This document shows positions 1-8,931 of a stretch of 64,000 bases of DNA, piece after piece. Numbering within the stretch: position 1 is the first letter of the stretch; the number at the start of each line of letters is the position of its first letter. The stretch is from positions 1-64,000 of the forward strand of contig JADJRU010000020.1 in the NCBI GenBank assembly GCA_016712105.1. Direction: 5' to 3'. Under the pieces are notes generated by a model. That model saw nothing but the letters and a program-made list of their open reading frames with translations. It made no database searches and had not been told where the DNA came from. Origin of the DNA: Ahniella sp. Its GTDB lineage: Bacteria > Pseudomonadota > Gammaproteobacteria > Xanthomonadales > Ahniellaceae. The position numbers and the translations under genes are program-made.

Positions 1-1745
1 ACACCATCTGGTTCAAGCCGCTCAGCATCAACTGGTTCTACGAACGCGTGTTCTTCATGTTCGGCGCGAAGAATCCCGAGATGTTGTCGAGCATGCGCAT
101 CCTGCCGTCCTGGCTGGATTGGTATGGTGATGACCTGTCCGACTCGTCACTCGCGTTCGAAGACGAGATGCGCGCACAGATGCAGACCGATCTGGCCACG
201 CTGCGTCGTTACGACCGCAACAAGCTCGATGCCGATGGCAAGCTCTCTTACGACATGTTCGAGTATTTCCTGGCCATGCAGGAGGAGGGCGACCGGTTCC
301 GTCACCACAACTATCCGTTGAACCAGTTGTTCGGGTTGCAGAACGGACTGCCCACATTCATGGCGACTCAGCACACCGTGGACAGTGTTGGTGCGGCCGA
401 GGACTACATTGCACGCCTCGACAAGTTCCCGCTGAAGTTCTCGCAAACCATGGAAGGGCTGAAGGCGCGTGAAACGGCCGGTATCTTGCCGCCGACGTTC
501 GTCGTGGAAAAAGTGCTCGACGAGATGCGCCGGTTTGTCGCGACGGCGCCCAAGGAACATATCCTGTACACAAGCTTCGTCGAAAAACTCGACAAGTTGC
601 CTGCCGGCACGCTCGATACGGCGGCACGCGAACGTTTGCTTGCCGAAGTCGAGCGATCCGTGACGCAGTCCGTGTTTCCGGCCTACCAGCAGTTCATCAC
701 GTATTACCAGGAACTCCAGCCCAAGACGAAGGGCAATCACGGTGTGTGGGCATTGCCGGATGGTGAGGCGTTCTACGCATTTGCCGTGCGCGAGCAGACC
801 ACGACCGACATGACTGCCGATGAAGTGCATGTCATGGGTCTGTCGGAAGTGGCGCGCATCGAAGCCGAAATGGACACGATCCTGAAGGCCGAAGGTTTGG
901 TCGACGGTTCCGTGGGTGAACGGGTCCAGATCATTGCGAAGCGTCCCGATCAGTTGTATCCCGATACCGACGAAGGCCGCGAACAGATCATCGCCGACTT
1001 CCAGCGCATCATCGACGAGATCGATGCGGGCCTCGGCGACACGTTCAATGTGCGACCGAAAATGGGCGTGCGCGTGGAACGGGTGCCGGTGTTCCGCGAG
1101 AAGACCGCGCCGGGTGCGTATTACAACCCGCCGGCATTCGACGGATCCCGCCCAGGCGTGTTCTCGATCAACCTGCGCAACACCGCGGAAGTGGCACGAT
1201 TCGGCATGCGCACACTGGCTTATCACGAGGCGGTTCCGGGCCACCACTTCCAGACCACGATCCAGCAGGAACTGACCGGCGTACCGACATTCCGCAAGGT
1301 GCTGCCGTTCACCGCGTTCTCCGAGGGTTGGGCGCTTTATACCGAGCGTCTGGCCTGGGAAATGGGCTTCCAGAAGGAGCCGCTCGACAACCTCGGCCGT
1401 CTGCAGGCGGAAATGTTCCGTGCCGTGCGCCTGGTCGTGGATACCGGCATGCATTCCAAGCAATGGTCACGTGAGCAAGCCATCGAATACATGTTGGCGA
1501 AAACCGGCATGCCGGAAACCGACGTCGTCGCCGAAATCGAGCGTTACCTGGTGAATCCTGGCCAGGCGCTGGCATACAAGGTCGGCATGAACCGGATCCT
1601 CGAACTGCGCGAAAAGGCCAAGGCCGAACTCGGCGACAAGTTCAAGCTCGCGCGTTTCCACGACATGATGCTGACCGGTGGCGACATGCCGCTGACGCTG
1701 CTCGATCGACGGGTAGCCGAGTGGATTGCCGCGGAAAAGGGCTGA
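1..1745 (+). CDS. DUF885 family putative zinc-dependent hydrolase (5' end outside window)
   Basis: The reading frame is open from base 3, so the start lies upstream and about 580 residues are visible. The GTG at 48 is internal, because the residues before it read as ordinary protein. The DUF885 signature HEAVPGHHFQ lies near nucleotides 1223-1252 and is followed by a FSEGWALYTERLAWEMG stretch. Together these resemble the metal-binding core of the family, which is related to gluzincin metallopeptidases. Members are usually about 600 residues and often carry a signal peptide, which would be in the missing part. The substrate is unknown. The protein is probably a periplasmic or lipoprotein hydrolase. 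The C-terminus is intact, and a hairpin follows the stop codon. Confidence 0.85.
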   Translation, partial: TIWFKPLSINWFYERVFFMFGAKNPEMLSSMRILPSWLDWYGDDLSDSSLAFEDEMRAQMQTDLATLRRYDRNKLDADGKLSYDMFEYFLAMQEEGDRFRHHNYPLNQLFGLQNGLPTFMATQHTVDSVGAAEDYIARLDKFPLKFSQTMEGLKARETAGILPPTFVVEKVLDEMRRFVATAPKEHILYTSFVEKLDKLPAGTLDTAARERLLAEVERSVTQSVFPAYQQFITYYQELQPKTKGNHGVWALPDGEAFYAFAVREQTTTDMTADEVHVMGLSEVARIEAEMDTILKAEGLVDGSVGERVQIIAKRPDQLYPDTDEGREQIIADFQRIIDEIDAGLGDTFNVRPKMGVRVERVPVFREKTAPGAYYNPPAFDGSRPGVFSINLRNTAEVARFGMRTLAYHEAVPGHHFQTTIQQELTGVPTFRKVLPFTAFSEGWALYTERLAWEMGFQKEPLDNLGRLQAEMFRAVRLVVDTGMHSKQWSREQAIEYMLAKTGMPETDVVAEIERYLVNPGQALAYKVGMNRILELREKAKAELGDKFKLARFHDMMLTGGDMPLTLLDRRVAEWIAAEKG

Positions 1746-1759
1746 GCCGGTTCCGACGC

Positions 1760-1783
1760 TGGGCTTCGGGTTTCTGAAGCCCA
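1760..1783 (+). terminator. Hairpin after the DUF885 gene
   Basis: A perfect 8-bp stem (TGGGCTTC paired with GAAGCCCA) around an 8-base loop starts 15 bases after the stop codon. There is no clear U tract, so this could be a weak or factor-assisted terminator or an mRNA-stabilising hairpin. Confidence 0.5.
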
Positions 1784-2175
1784 ACGGTTGAAATGGGCTT
1801 AAGCAGGCCAACCAATTCTGGCGACGGGCTGTGCGACTGACGAAGCCGGCCGTGCTCGCCTATTGATCTCGACCGCCCACGAAGCATGAAGACCAGACTT
1901 TTTGCAAACTTTCGTGGGTCATTCACGGACGTAGCGTGCAATACGAGGCAATCATTTTCAGCCCATGCGCCCACAGCATGGGATCTGGGCCACTCTTGCC
2001 AAAACCGGCCCGTCGTTGTGTCGCAGTGACACGATTCCTGAGACGGTCGACAACAGGATGGTCGGCTGTTTTACTCGCCGGAGGGACGACCCGAGAGACT
2101 GTGCGCTGACTTTCGGGAACAGGGGCGCTGGGTGCTGGCTCCAGACAATCATTTTTCCGATCGCAGGAGATCGAC
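1784..2175. other. Intergenic stretch without a recognisable gene
   Basis: About 390 bases separate the hairpin from the next start codon. Reading frames here are short or lie opposite each other without family resemblance, and I recognise no RNA gene. It presumably holds the promoter of the small secreted protein gene. The only clear signal is the AGGAG ribosome binding site near 2165-2169. Confidence 0.4.
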
Positions 2176-2544
2176 ATGAATTCGAGTTTTGCCGTGACTC
2201 TTACCGGCCTGTTTTGTGCTGCCGGCTTGGCCCTGAGTGGCCCTTCAGAGGCGGCTACCCGTACCTACAAGATCGCCCATGTCAATCATCAGGGTTCGAA
2301 CATGGTTCTGGTGTCGATCAGCCCGCAGTTTTTCCGTGGCAGCAGCGCCGATCAGAATCGCTGGTACACCGGCATCCAGCAATGTGCGCGTTCTGCCAAT
2401 CTCGCAGGACAGACGCTTCTGGTGACCAACGACAACGGTCGTTACCGTTACTACGGCCCGAATGCCTGGCACAACTTCATGAACACGATCGACCTGAATT
2501 GGTTCAATGCGCGGATCAACAAGAACCTGACTTGCAATTTCTGA
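2176..2544 (+). CDS. Small secreted protein of unknown function
   Basis: The product has 122 residues. It begins with a typical signal peptide: a short polar start, a hydrophobic core, and probable cleavage after SEA or EAA near residue 27. The mature part has two cysteines, at residues 70 and 120, which could form a disulfide in the periplasm. It is rich in aromatic and Asn residues. The start is supported by an AGGAG motif 6-7 bases upstream. I do not recognise the family. The gene stands alone between the DUF885 gene and tRNA-Asn, with a bidirectional terminator downstream. Confidence 0.75.
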   Translation: MNSSFAVTLTGLFCAAGLALSGPSEAATRTYKIAHVNHQGSNMVLVSISPQFFRGSSADQNRWYTGIQQCARSANLAGQTLLVTNDNGRYRYYGPNAWHNFMNTIDLNWFNARINKNLTCNF

Positions 2545-2667
2545 CTCGGTCGGGCTGTCTCGGACTTGAGGATCAACGGATGGGACACAAGGCCTGCACA
2601 CGCGTGGCAGGTGCCTCGAGCAACTCCGGTGGACGCAGTGCTGCTCGCATCAGCCCAAATCGCGCAA

Positions 2668-2705
2668 ACAAAAAAGGCCTGCACGTTGGTGCAGGCCTTT
2701 TTTGT
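2668..2705. terminator. Strong bidirectional rho-independent terminator
   Basis: A long GC-rich stem (AAAAAGGCCTGCAC paired with GTGCAGGCCTTTTT) has a 4-base loop and is flanked by A and T runs on both sides. It can end transcription of the secreted-protein gene on the plus strand and of tRNA-Asn on the minus strand. Confidence 0.9.
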
Positions 2706-2714
2706 AGTTGATTC

Positions 2715-2790
2715 TGGCTCCCCGAGCTGGATTCGAACCAGCGACACACGGATTAACAGTCCGTTGCTCTACCGACTGAGCTATCGGGGA
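2715..2790 (-). tRNA. tRNA-Asn (GUU)
   Basis: A 76-nt cloverleaf on the minus strand. The acceptor stem is TCCCCGA/TCGGGGA, the D arm is GCTC-AGTCGGTA-GAGC, the anticodon stem is ACGGA/TCCGT, and the T loop is TTCGAAT. GTT lies at tRNA positions 34-36 (plus-strand 2755-2757). The CCA end is encoded. A promoter lies directly upstream and a terminator directly downstream, so it is a single-gene transcription unit. Confidence 0.97.
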
Positions 2791-2801
2791 AGGAGCCGCG
2801 C

Positions 2802-2830
2802 ATTTTGCTGATCTGGCATGGGGCTGTCAA
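2802..2830 (-). promoter_or_regulatory. Sigma-70-type promoter of tRNA-Asn
   Basis: Read on the minus strand there is a perfect -35 box TTGACA (2825-2830), a 17-base spacer, and a -10-like CAAAAT (2802-2807). A GC-rich discriminator (GCGCGGCTCC) follows, and the mature tRNA begins 11 bases downstream of the -10 box. GC-rich discriminators are typical of stable-RNA promoters under stringent control. A relA gene is present in this window at 50968. Confidence 0.75.
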
Positions 2831-2848
2831 GCCCCCGGCCAGAGTGGC

Positions 2849-4030
2849 TTATGACTTCGGATCGGGCAGGGCGTTCGCGGTTTGCGAGAGGGCGACCAGG
2901 CGGCGCTTGCCGTCTTCCACTGCAGACTGGATTTCCTTCTCGTTGTTGGCCGAAAGCGTGCGCATTTCGTCGATGATGCTGACCGATTTTTCCTGGAAGT
3001 TAACAACCGAATCGACCAGCTTCTTGATCGATTCCGCACGCAGGGTTGGGCCATAGCCTGCACGAGTGGCTTCTTCCAGCACCTTCGTGCCGACTTCGCC
3101 CAAGGTTTCGAGGCTCTTGTTCATGCCGGTTTTCATGGCTTCGAGCGTCTGCGTGGATTCGTGCAGGCCGTGCATACCGGTGAACGAGGCCGACAGCGCC
3201 GTGAACACGGTTTCGTTCGTGCCGAAGAACGTGACCGATTGCGAGTACACGCGCTCCTTGGCGTTCGTGATCTGCATCAGGCGCGCCATGATCACTTCGG
3301 TCGTGTTGTACGAAATCGACAGGTTTTCGGCCAGATCCCTGGCGATCTGGTAACGCTTGTCTTCGTCTTGCAGTTGGCGCAATTTGTCATCGCGCGCCAG
3401 TTCCAGCCGGGCAACCAGTTCGCGGTCTTCCGAGTTCTTCTGGGCGTCCACGGCATCGGAAGCCGCCTGCAGTTCCTTGCGCGCCAGGTCGAGAAACTCT
3501 TCGGCTTTCTTCAGGACCTGCAGGCCCAGCACCTGCGATTCCTTCAGTGCGCCGCGAAAGTCGCGGTAGGCATCAAGGATGGTCTGTTCCTTCTGGATCT
3601 GTTCCTTGGAGTCGCGGGCGACCTCCAGATAGGTGTCCTTGATGCGGTCGAAACGGCTCGGGATGTCTCCGCGGGTGATCTTCATCCAGATGTTCGACAA
3701 ACGCTCGAACGTGTCGATCTTGCCATCTTCGACCTGCACGACCATCGCCTTGGCGTCGTCGCGGATGCTGTCGAATGCTGTGGTGATGGCCCGATAGCGC
3801 TCGCCGACCGCCATGTCGGAAATCTGCTCGCGCACGACCTCGTTGAACAGGCTTGCCTGCGACAAGGTGCGGGCGATTGCCAAGGTCTTGTCCTGGTCGA
3901 GATGGCTGATCTTGTTGATCAGGGCCACCACCGGCGCTTCTTCAGGCTGCGACTTGATCAAACCGAGGTCACGCAGGGCGCCGAGTGCCTTGTCGAGGCG
4001 GGCGAGTGGGGCGAAGGCGGTTTGGGTCAT
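2849..4030 (-). CDS. Coiled-coil-rich cytoplasmic protein, possibly TelA-like, function unknown
   Basis: The protein has 393 residues, no signal peptide and no membrane segment. It is dominated by long amphipathic helices rich in Lys, Glu, Gln and Arg, consistent with coiled coils. The general pattern resembles TelA/YaaN toxic-anion-resistance proteins, but I cannot align a diagnostic motif, so that assignment is tentative. I chose the ATG at 4030, which has GAGG 6 bases upstream. A TTG four codons earlier would add MRTT and has no ribosome binding site. The gene lies between the tRNA-Asn promoter and ispG and runs in the same direction as ispG, about 90 bases downstream of its stop. Confidence 0.7.
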   Translation of the reverse strand: MTQTAFAPLARLDKALGALRDLGLIKSQPEEAPVVALINKISHLDQDKTLAIARTLSQASLFNEVVREQISDMAVGERYRAITTAFDSIRDDAKAMVVQVEDGKIDTFERLSNIWMKITRGDIPSRFDRIKDTYLEVARDSKEQIQKEQTILDAYRDFRGALKESQVLGLQVLKKAEEFLDLARKELQAASDAVDAQKNSEDRELVARLELARDDKLRQLQDEDKRYQIARDLAENLSISYNTTEVIMARLMQITNAKERVYSQSVTFFGTNETVFTALSASFTGMHGLHESTQTLEAMKTGMNKSLETLGEVGTKVLEEATRAGYGPTLRAESIKKLVDSVVNFQEKSVSIIDEMRTLSANNEKEIQSAVEDGKRRLVALSQTANALPDPKS

Positions 4031-4122
4031 GGTGGTCCTCAAGGGCTGGGTTGAGCCCCGGATGATAATTGCACCGGGCGTCGACGGGGGATGACGAACG
4101 TCAGTACATGGACCCAGGCGGC

Positions 4123-5364
4123 TCAGCCGCGATAACGCCGCTCGACATACCGCTCGATGATGCCGACGAATTCCTCGGCGATCTTCTCCCCGCGCAAGGT
4201 GACGGTTTTCTGGCCATCCTCGAATACCGGTGCAACCGGCGCTTCGCCGGTGCCGGGCAGCGAAATGCCGATATCGGCATGTTTGGATTCACCCGGACCG
4301 TTGACGATACAGCCCATGACCGCCAAGGACAGGCTTTCGACGCCTGGATGTTTGAGTTTCCACTCGGGCATCCGCGCACGGACGTGGTCCTGCACGGTTT
4401 TGGCGAGTTCCTGGAAGAACGTGCTGGTGGTGCGTCCACAACCGGGACAGGCCGTGACCAGCGGCGTGAACGCACGAAGGCCCATGGTTTGCAGCAGTTC
4501 CTGTGCGACGATGACTTCGCGTGTTCGTGATTCACCCGGTTCCGGCGTCAGTGAAATGCGGATCGTGTCGCCAATGCCTTCCTGCAACAGGACCGACAGT
4601 GCCGCCGTCGACGCGACGATGCCCTTGGAACCCATGCCGGCCTCGGTCAGGCCCAAATGGAGGGCGTAGTCGCAACGGGCTGCCAAAGACCGGTACACAC
4701 TGATCAGATCCTGGACGCCGCTGACCTTGCACGAGAGGATGATCCGGTCCCGGCCCAAGCCCAGTGTTTCGGCGTAGGCGGCGGAATCGAGTGCCGAGCG
4801 AATGAGGGCTTCGCGCATGACGGCCGCGGCATCCCAGGGTTCAGCGCGTGCGTGATTCTCGTCCATCATCTGAGCGAGGATGGACTGGTCCAGGCTTCCC
4901 CAGTTGACGCCAATCCGAACCGGCTTGCCAAAGCGCTGCGCGGTGTCGATGATGGCGCCGAATTGGCCATCGCGCTTGCGCCCGAACCCGACATTGCCCG
5001 GGTTGATCCGGTATTTGGCCAGTGCTTCGGCACAGGCTGGTTCATCGGCCAGCAACTGGTGGCCGTTGTAGTGAAAATCGCCCACGATGGGGACATCGAT
5101 GCCCATCATCGCCAGACGGTCGCGGATTTTCGGTACGGCGATGGCGGATTCGATGTTGTTGACGGTGACGCGTACTGCTTCGGAGCCGGCGCGCCACAAC
5201 TCGCCGATCTGGCGAGCGGTGCCTTCGATATCCGCGGTATCGGTGTTTGTCATCGATTGCACGTGGACCGGATGACCGCCACCCACCCAGAACTTGCCGA
5301 TCGGCACAGCCACACTGTGGCGACGCGGCGCAGGCGCCGCGTGTGTTGGCATCATGGTGCTCAT
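4123..5364 (-). CDS. ispG: 4-hydroxy-3-methylbut-2-en-1-yl diphosphate synthase (flavodoxin type)
   Basis: This is the [4Fe-4S] enzyme of the MEP isoprenoid pathway that reduces methylerythritol cyclodiphosphate to HMBPP. The 413-residue length matches the bacterial enzyme. The expected cluster ligands are visible: Cys306 and Cys309 in ACPGCGRTT, Cys352 in GCIVNGPGE, and Glu359. The N-terminal TIM-barrel motifs VQSMTNTDTAD and RVTVNN are present. The start codon overlaps the stop of the upstream gene by four bases (ATGA), so translation is probably coupled. About 20 residues precede the conserved core. Confidence 0.97.
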   Translation of the reverse strand: MSTMMPTHAAPAPRRHSVAVPIGKFWVGGGHPVHVQSMTNTDTADIEGTARQIGELWRAGSEAVRVTVNNIESAIAVPKIRDRLAMMGIDVPIVGDFHYNGHQLLADEPACAEALAKYRINPGNVGFGRKRDGQFGAIIDTAQRFGKPVRIGVNWGSLDQSILAQMMDENHARAEPWDAAAVMREALIRSALDSAAYAETLGLGRDRIILSCKVSGVQDLISVYRSLAARCDYALHLGLTEAGMGSKGIVASTAALSVLLQEGIGDTIRISLTPEPGESRTREVIVAQELLQTMGLRAFTPLVTACPGCGRTTSTFFQELAKTVQDHVRARMPEWKLKHPGVESLSLAVMGCIVNGPGESKHADIGISLPGTGEAPVAPVFEDGQKTVTLRGEKIAEEFVGIIERYVERRYRG

Positions 5365-7046
5365 GTCGTCAGGCCAGCGGCGTCGCGGGGCGCCAAACGA
5401 AGATAGGCACCGGTGTTTTCAAGGACTTCGACGTCGGTCTGCAATCTGGTTTTGCCTGCTTGATCACTGAAGTGGACTGCCGGTTTCGAAAATTCGATGC
5501 GTGAGTAGGCCTTGTCGCCGATACTCGGCGCCACGATGGTCGCCATGTTGTCGTCGCGCTTCAGCGGCACCAGTTCAATGGCGCGCATCGGCGTCTTGAA
5601 TACGCCATTCCCGTCGGCCGGACGAACCGCCGCCGGAACGGCCTGTCGAGCCAGCAACTCAATGCCTGCCTCGACTCGCCCGTCAGCGTCGAACCGGATC
5701 CAGCGAATCGCGCCAACCATCCAATCGCGTTCATCGTCCTCGTCATTTTCGCCTGTCACCGCCATGCCAATCAACTCACCGATCTTGGCCTTGGCGCCGG
5801 ACACGGAACTCCATTCGAGTCGATAACCACCCAGACCCTGGTCCAGTACGCGGGCCCGTGTCGCGATGGGGCGTGACGAGTCAGCACCGCCGGAATTGTT
5901 GGTCCACGATGCCGAGCGGTCGCGTTCGCTCATCGAGATGCCAGGGCCTCGGATATCCCGGACAAAACTCTCGAAGTCGGTCTTGTTGGCGAGGTGGTAA
6001 TGCAGTGCCGTCAGACCGATCAGGGTGTCCAGTTCATGGCCGGCGCCGAGACGCTGATGCATCCGGTCGAACACGGGCTTCCAGCAATACATCGCGCGGC
6101 GGATGAGGTCCTGGCCCAGCGATACCGCATTGCCATTACGCAACTTGAACGACAAGGTGGCGTTCATCGACTGCGCGATCGACAGTTCGCGCTCCAGATA
6201 GGTCACAACCCCTTCGGTGCTGAACGACAGCAGCGCTCCGGCGCCCGCTTGTCGCTCTTCCGGCAGATAACCCGGCCCGCGGTCTTCTTCCAGCGGCAAC
6301 GCGAATTCGCCGCCACCACCGGGTTTGAGCACCGCATATTGAGCCCAGCTGCGGCACGCGTCGAACGCGTCGAGCATGTCGCGCTGGCTCAGGCGATAGG
6401 GGTTGCTGATCGCAAACAGCAGGGACTGCTTGTAACAGAGTTCGGGGGTCACACTGGCCTTGCCGAGCAGCGGGTCGTCGTACTCCTTGTCGGCCAGCTG
6501 GATGGATTGTGCGAACCGGATCAGGTCGTGCATCGACTTCCAGACGCCCGACTGTGGCGAGGCATACAGCAAATACCCGCGCAGCAGTTGTTCGCTCCAG
6601 TGTGCCAATGCCCGTCCCAGGGCCATGGCCACCGGTTTGCCCTTCAGGAAGGGCACCTTGCCTTCCGGGGAACAGATTTCGTAGGCCGCCATCGTGTATC
6701 CCAATGCCATGGCAGCATGGAAGTCACGCGATTGCAGTCCCAACTGATACTTGGCGGAGGGCAGCGGAAAGCTGGAGCCGACCACTTGCCGGTCCGCTTG
6801 AGCGATCATCTGCTGGATCGGCCCGCGAAGCATTTCCAAGGCGGCCAGGCGCTGGTAACCGTCGATCTTGAGCGTGCTGATTTCGTTGATGGCAGCAAGC
6901 AGTGGCCGCGCGGCGGCCATGGCATTACCCAGAGGCAGTTGTGCAATCCATTGGCCGAGCGCACGCGCTTCAGTCTGGAACGACTGTTTGGTGGGCGCTA
7001 TCCGCTCCGGGAAACGCTCGTTGAGCTTGCGATAAAGGGGATTCAT
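5361..7046 (-). CDS. Conserved hypothetical protein with probable C-terminal PilZ-like domain
   Basis: The product has 561 residues, is cytoplasmic and largely helical. Around residues 390-500 the pattern (an ATRARVLDQGLGGYRLEW segment, a later GAIRWIRFDADGR segment, then a GIELLAR strand) resembles a PilZ or YcgR-like barrel, which would suggest cyclic-di-GMP binding. The canonical RxxxR and D/NxSxxG motifs are only partly matched, so nucleotide binding is an inference. I chose the ATG at 7046 because GGGAG lies 6 bases upstream; a TTG at 7064 is less likely. The stop overlaps ispG by 4 bases. I cannot name the function. Confidence 0.65.
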   Translation of the reverse strand: MNPLYRKLNERFPERIAPTKQSFQTEARALGQWIAQLPLGNAMAAARPLLAAINEISTLKIDGYQRLAALEMLRGPIQQMIAQADRQVVGSSFPLPSAKYQLGLQSRDFHAAMALGYTMAAYEICSPEGKVPFLKGKPVAMALGRALAHWSEQLLRGYLLYASPQSGVWKSMHDLIRFAQSIQLADKEYDDPLLGKASVTPELCYKQSLLFAISNPYRLSQRDMLDAFDACRSWAQYAVLKPGGGGEFALPLEEDRGPGYLPEERQAGAGALLSFSTEGVVTYLERELSIAQSMNATLSFKLRNGNAVSLGQDLIRRAMYCWKPVFDRMHQRLGAGHELDTLIGLTALHYHLANKTDFESFVRDIRGPGISMSERDRSASWTNNSGGADSSRPIATRARVLDQGLGGYRLEWSSVSGAKAKIGELIGMAVTGENDEDDERDWMVGAIRWIRFDADGRVEAGIELLARQAVPAAVRPADGNGVFKTPMRAIELVPLKRDDNMATIVAPSIGDKAYSRIEFSKPAVHFSDQAGKTRLQTDVEVLENTGAYLRLAPRDAAGLTT

Positions 7047-7188
7047 CCACACTCCCGGCAACAATGCCTTGCTGGCGCTAGCTTACTGCGCGCATTTCTT
7101 GCGTCGCAACGCCTTTCCAATGTGTTTCCGCCCTGTACTCCGATTCCAGCTGTTTCAGCTGGAATGGAGGAAGATCAGCCTACATCAA

Positions 7189-7503
7189 TCAATTGAACTC
7201 AAGCACCAGATCTTCTTCGCAGAAGTCGAATGCCGTCAATTCCGAATCAGACCCGTCGGAAAAACGCGCCATGAAGAAAAACTCGCAACCCGAGTCATCC
7301 GTGCTGCTGTCCCAGACCAACTTCGAAGTGGTGCCAGCCTCGATACCCTCACCGATGTTGAATTTGCCCCAGTTCTCACCATCTTCAGAGACCACAATTC
7401 CGACAATGTCGGAATCGGTGTTGTTCGCAATTTCAAATGAGTACTCGGCAGAGGCAGACAACGACATTGTGGCCAGAATCACGAACACGATTTGCTTCAA
7501 CAT
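7189..7503 (-). CDS. Small acidic exported protein
   Basis: The product has 104 residues. A signal peptide of about 19 residues ends at SASA, and the mature domain is very acidic. It has two cysteines: one in DSGCEFFFMARF and one in AFDFCEED. They probably form a disulfide. I do not recognise a named family. The start codon lies inside the end of the upstream aspartyl beta-hydroxylase gene (7-base overlap, ATGTTGA), so the two are almost certainly co-translated. The mature protein is rich in Asp and Asn, which makes a functional link to the hydroxylase worth testing, but nothing in the sequence proves it. Confidence 0.75.
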   Translation of the reverse strand: MLKQIVFVILATMSLSASAEYSFEIANNTDSDIVGIVVSEDGENWGKFNIGEGIEAGTTSKLVWDSSTDDSGCEFFFMARFSDGSDSELTAFDFCEEDLVLEFN

Positions 7504-8909
7504 TTCTTGGTCTCGTCAAGCGCGAGGGTGCGCAAAACCAGTTTACGCCGATTGAACACCGCCGGTTGCCGGTTTCGGTAGTGCGGCAATTGTTTACTGG
7601 CGATCGGACATGCGTCTGGATGGACGGGCCTTCCCAGCTCACCAATCGGTGCGTCCGGGCCGTAATAGTCCATCATGCCTTCCTGGGTGGCGCGTACGAC
7701 CTGGCGTTCCATCTCGGTGAGCATCGGATGCCAGATGTCGAAAATCAGCACGACACGCAACTGGTCGCTGTTGTTGAAGGCTTCATGTTCGATGGTGTCG
7801 TCGAAGATGAACAACTCGCCTTCCTTCCACTGGCGCACTTCGGCGCCCACACGGAAACTGCAGTCAGGCGGGATGATCAGCGGCAGGTGGAAGGTGAGGC
7901 GCGCGTTGGTCGCGCCATTGTGGGGCGGAATGTGCGTACGCGGCTTCAACGCCGAAAACATCACGGCCGGGGCACGATCACGGATCGTGATTTGCGGCAC
8001 TTGGGCAAGCGCTGCCAGAGTCTGCGGGCAAGCCGCGCAGTGTTCCTCGACACGCAGACCATGTTTCCAGAGGAAGAACGCACTCCAGTCGAGATTCCCA
8101 TCCAGCGTTGCAAACTGGCCCGGAGATTCGGACTCACGGGTCTGGACATAGGGTTCGAACCCGCCGCCATGTGTGGCCAGGAGTCCTTCCAACTCGGTTC
8201 GGATGACCCCGGTTGCGGCTTCGACGCCCGCGGACCACGCAAAATCCTCGCGTTCGAAGAATGGAATCGAGGGCAAACGCGTCACATGAAACATCAGCGG
8301 CTTGCTGGGGAAGTAGCGGGTCTGGCCGAGGGCGATGGCCAGGGTTTCGTCGATCCGACGAGTCACTTTTGCGGAAAATCCGGATTTGATCGGATTGACC
8401 CGGGCGAGCAGTACATCGGCCAATTGACGCCGATCGGCCATGACCAGATTCTTGGCGTACTGGAGTCGACCCTGGAATTCGGGAAGGCGGGCCACCTGTT
8501 CGGGCAGGATCGCCAGCGCCTGACTGGACGACAGCGCGGCATTCCGGATTTCGCCGAGGGCTTCGTAGATGTCGGCCTGTTCAAGGTAAGCGGCAAAGGC
8601 CATGGGGTCGAGCTTGACGGCGCGATTGAGCGCGTCCAGAGCCGGACGAAGTTGGCCTTTGAGTTTCAGAACCCGCGCCAGATTGGCAAACGCCAGTGCG
8701 GATGCCGGCTGGCCCTGGCAAGCGCGTTCGAAGTGTTGCCCGGCCTCTTCAAGCGCTTGCCGTTGCAGCGCCATCTGTCCGAAGAAGTTGTGCGCAAAAC
8801 TGTTGTCCGGTGCCAGCACCAGGACCGCTTCAAAGTGTTTGGCGGCGGCCGCGAATTGGCCTTGGCGGGCAGCGCGGTCGGCTTCGACCAGATGGTGTTG
8901 CAGGGTCAT
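7497..8909 (-). CDS. TPR-aspartyl/asparaginyl beta-hydroxylase domain protein
   Basis: The protein has 470 residues from the ATG at 8909. Residues about 1-190 form TPR-like helical repeats. The C-terminal half is a 2-oxoglutarate/Fe(II) aspartyl/asparaginyl beta-hydroxylase domain. The family's iron-binding His residues correspond to His330 in PPHNGATNARLTFHLP and His375 in TIEHEAFNN. Arg337 and Arg385 sit where 2-oxoglutarate-binding residues are expected. There is no signal peptide or membrane anchor, so it should act in the cytoplasm, possibly on a protein or peptide recognised by the TPR part. The gene starts 22 bases after moeB and overlaps the acidic exported protein gene. A longer frame reaches 9029 but would run into moeB. 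Confidence 0.9.
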   Translation of the reverse strand: MTLQHHLVEADRAARQGQFAAAAKHFEAVLVLAPDNSFAHNFFGQMALQRQALEEAGQHFERACQGQPASALAFANLARVLKLKGQLRPALDALNRAVKLDPMAFAAYLEQADIYEALGEIRNAALSSSQALAILPEQVARLPEFQGRLQYAKNLVMADRRQLADVLLARVNPIKSGFSAKVTRRIDETLAIALGQTRYFPSKPLMFHVTRLPSIPFFEREDFAWSAGVEAATGVIRTELEGLLATHGGGFEPYVQTRESESPGQFATLDGNLDWSAFFLWKHGLRVEEHCAACPQTLAALAQVPQITIRDRAPAVMFSALKPRTHIPPHNGATNARLTFHLPLIIPPDCSFRVGAEVRQWKEGELFIFDDTIEHEAFNNSDQLRVVLIFDIWHPMLTEMERQVVRATQEGMMDYYGPDAPIGELGRPVHPDACPIASKQLPHYRNRQPAVFNRRKLVLRTLALDETKKC

Positions 8910-8931
8910 GAGCGGCACTCTGGATAGAACA

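Noticed and set aside
147..1463. Long minus-strand open frame opposite the DUF885 gene
   Set aside because: It is a GC-rich antisense shadow with His/Arg/Leu bias and no family resemblance, while the plus strand has a clear enzyme.
7437..8927. Plus-strand 496-codon open frame opposite the hydroxylase
   Set aside because: No start context or recognisable domain is present, and it lies entirely opposite well-supported genes. Similar long shadows occur opposite recA, rnr, relA and ispG.
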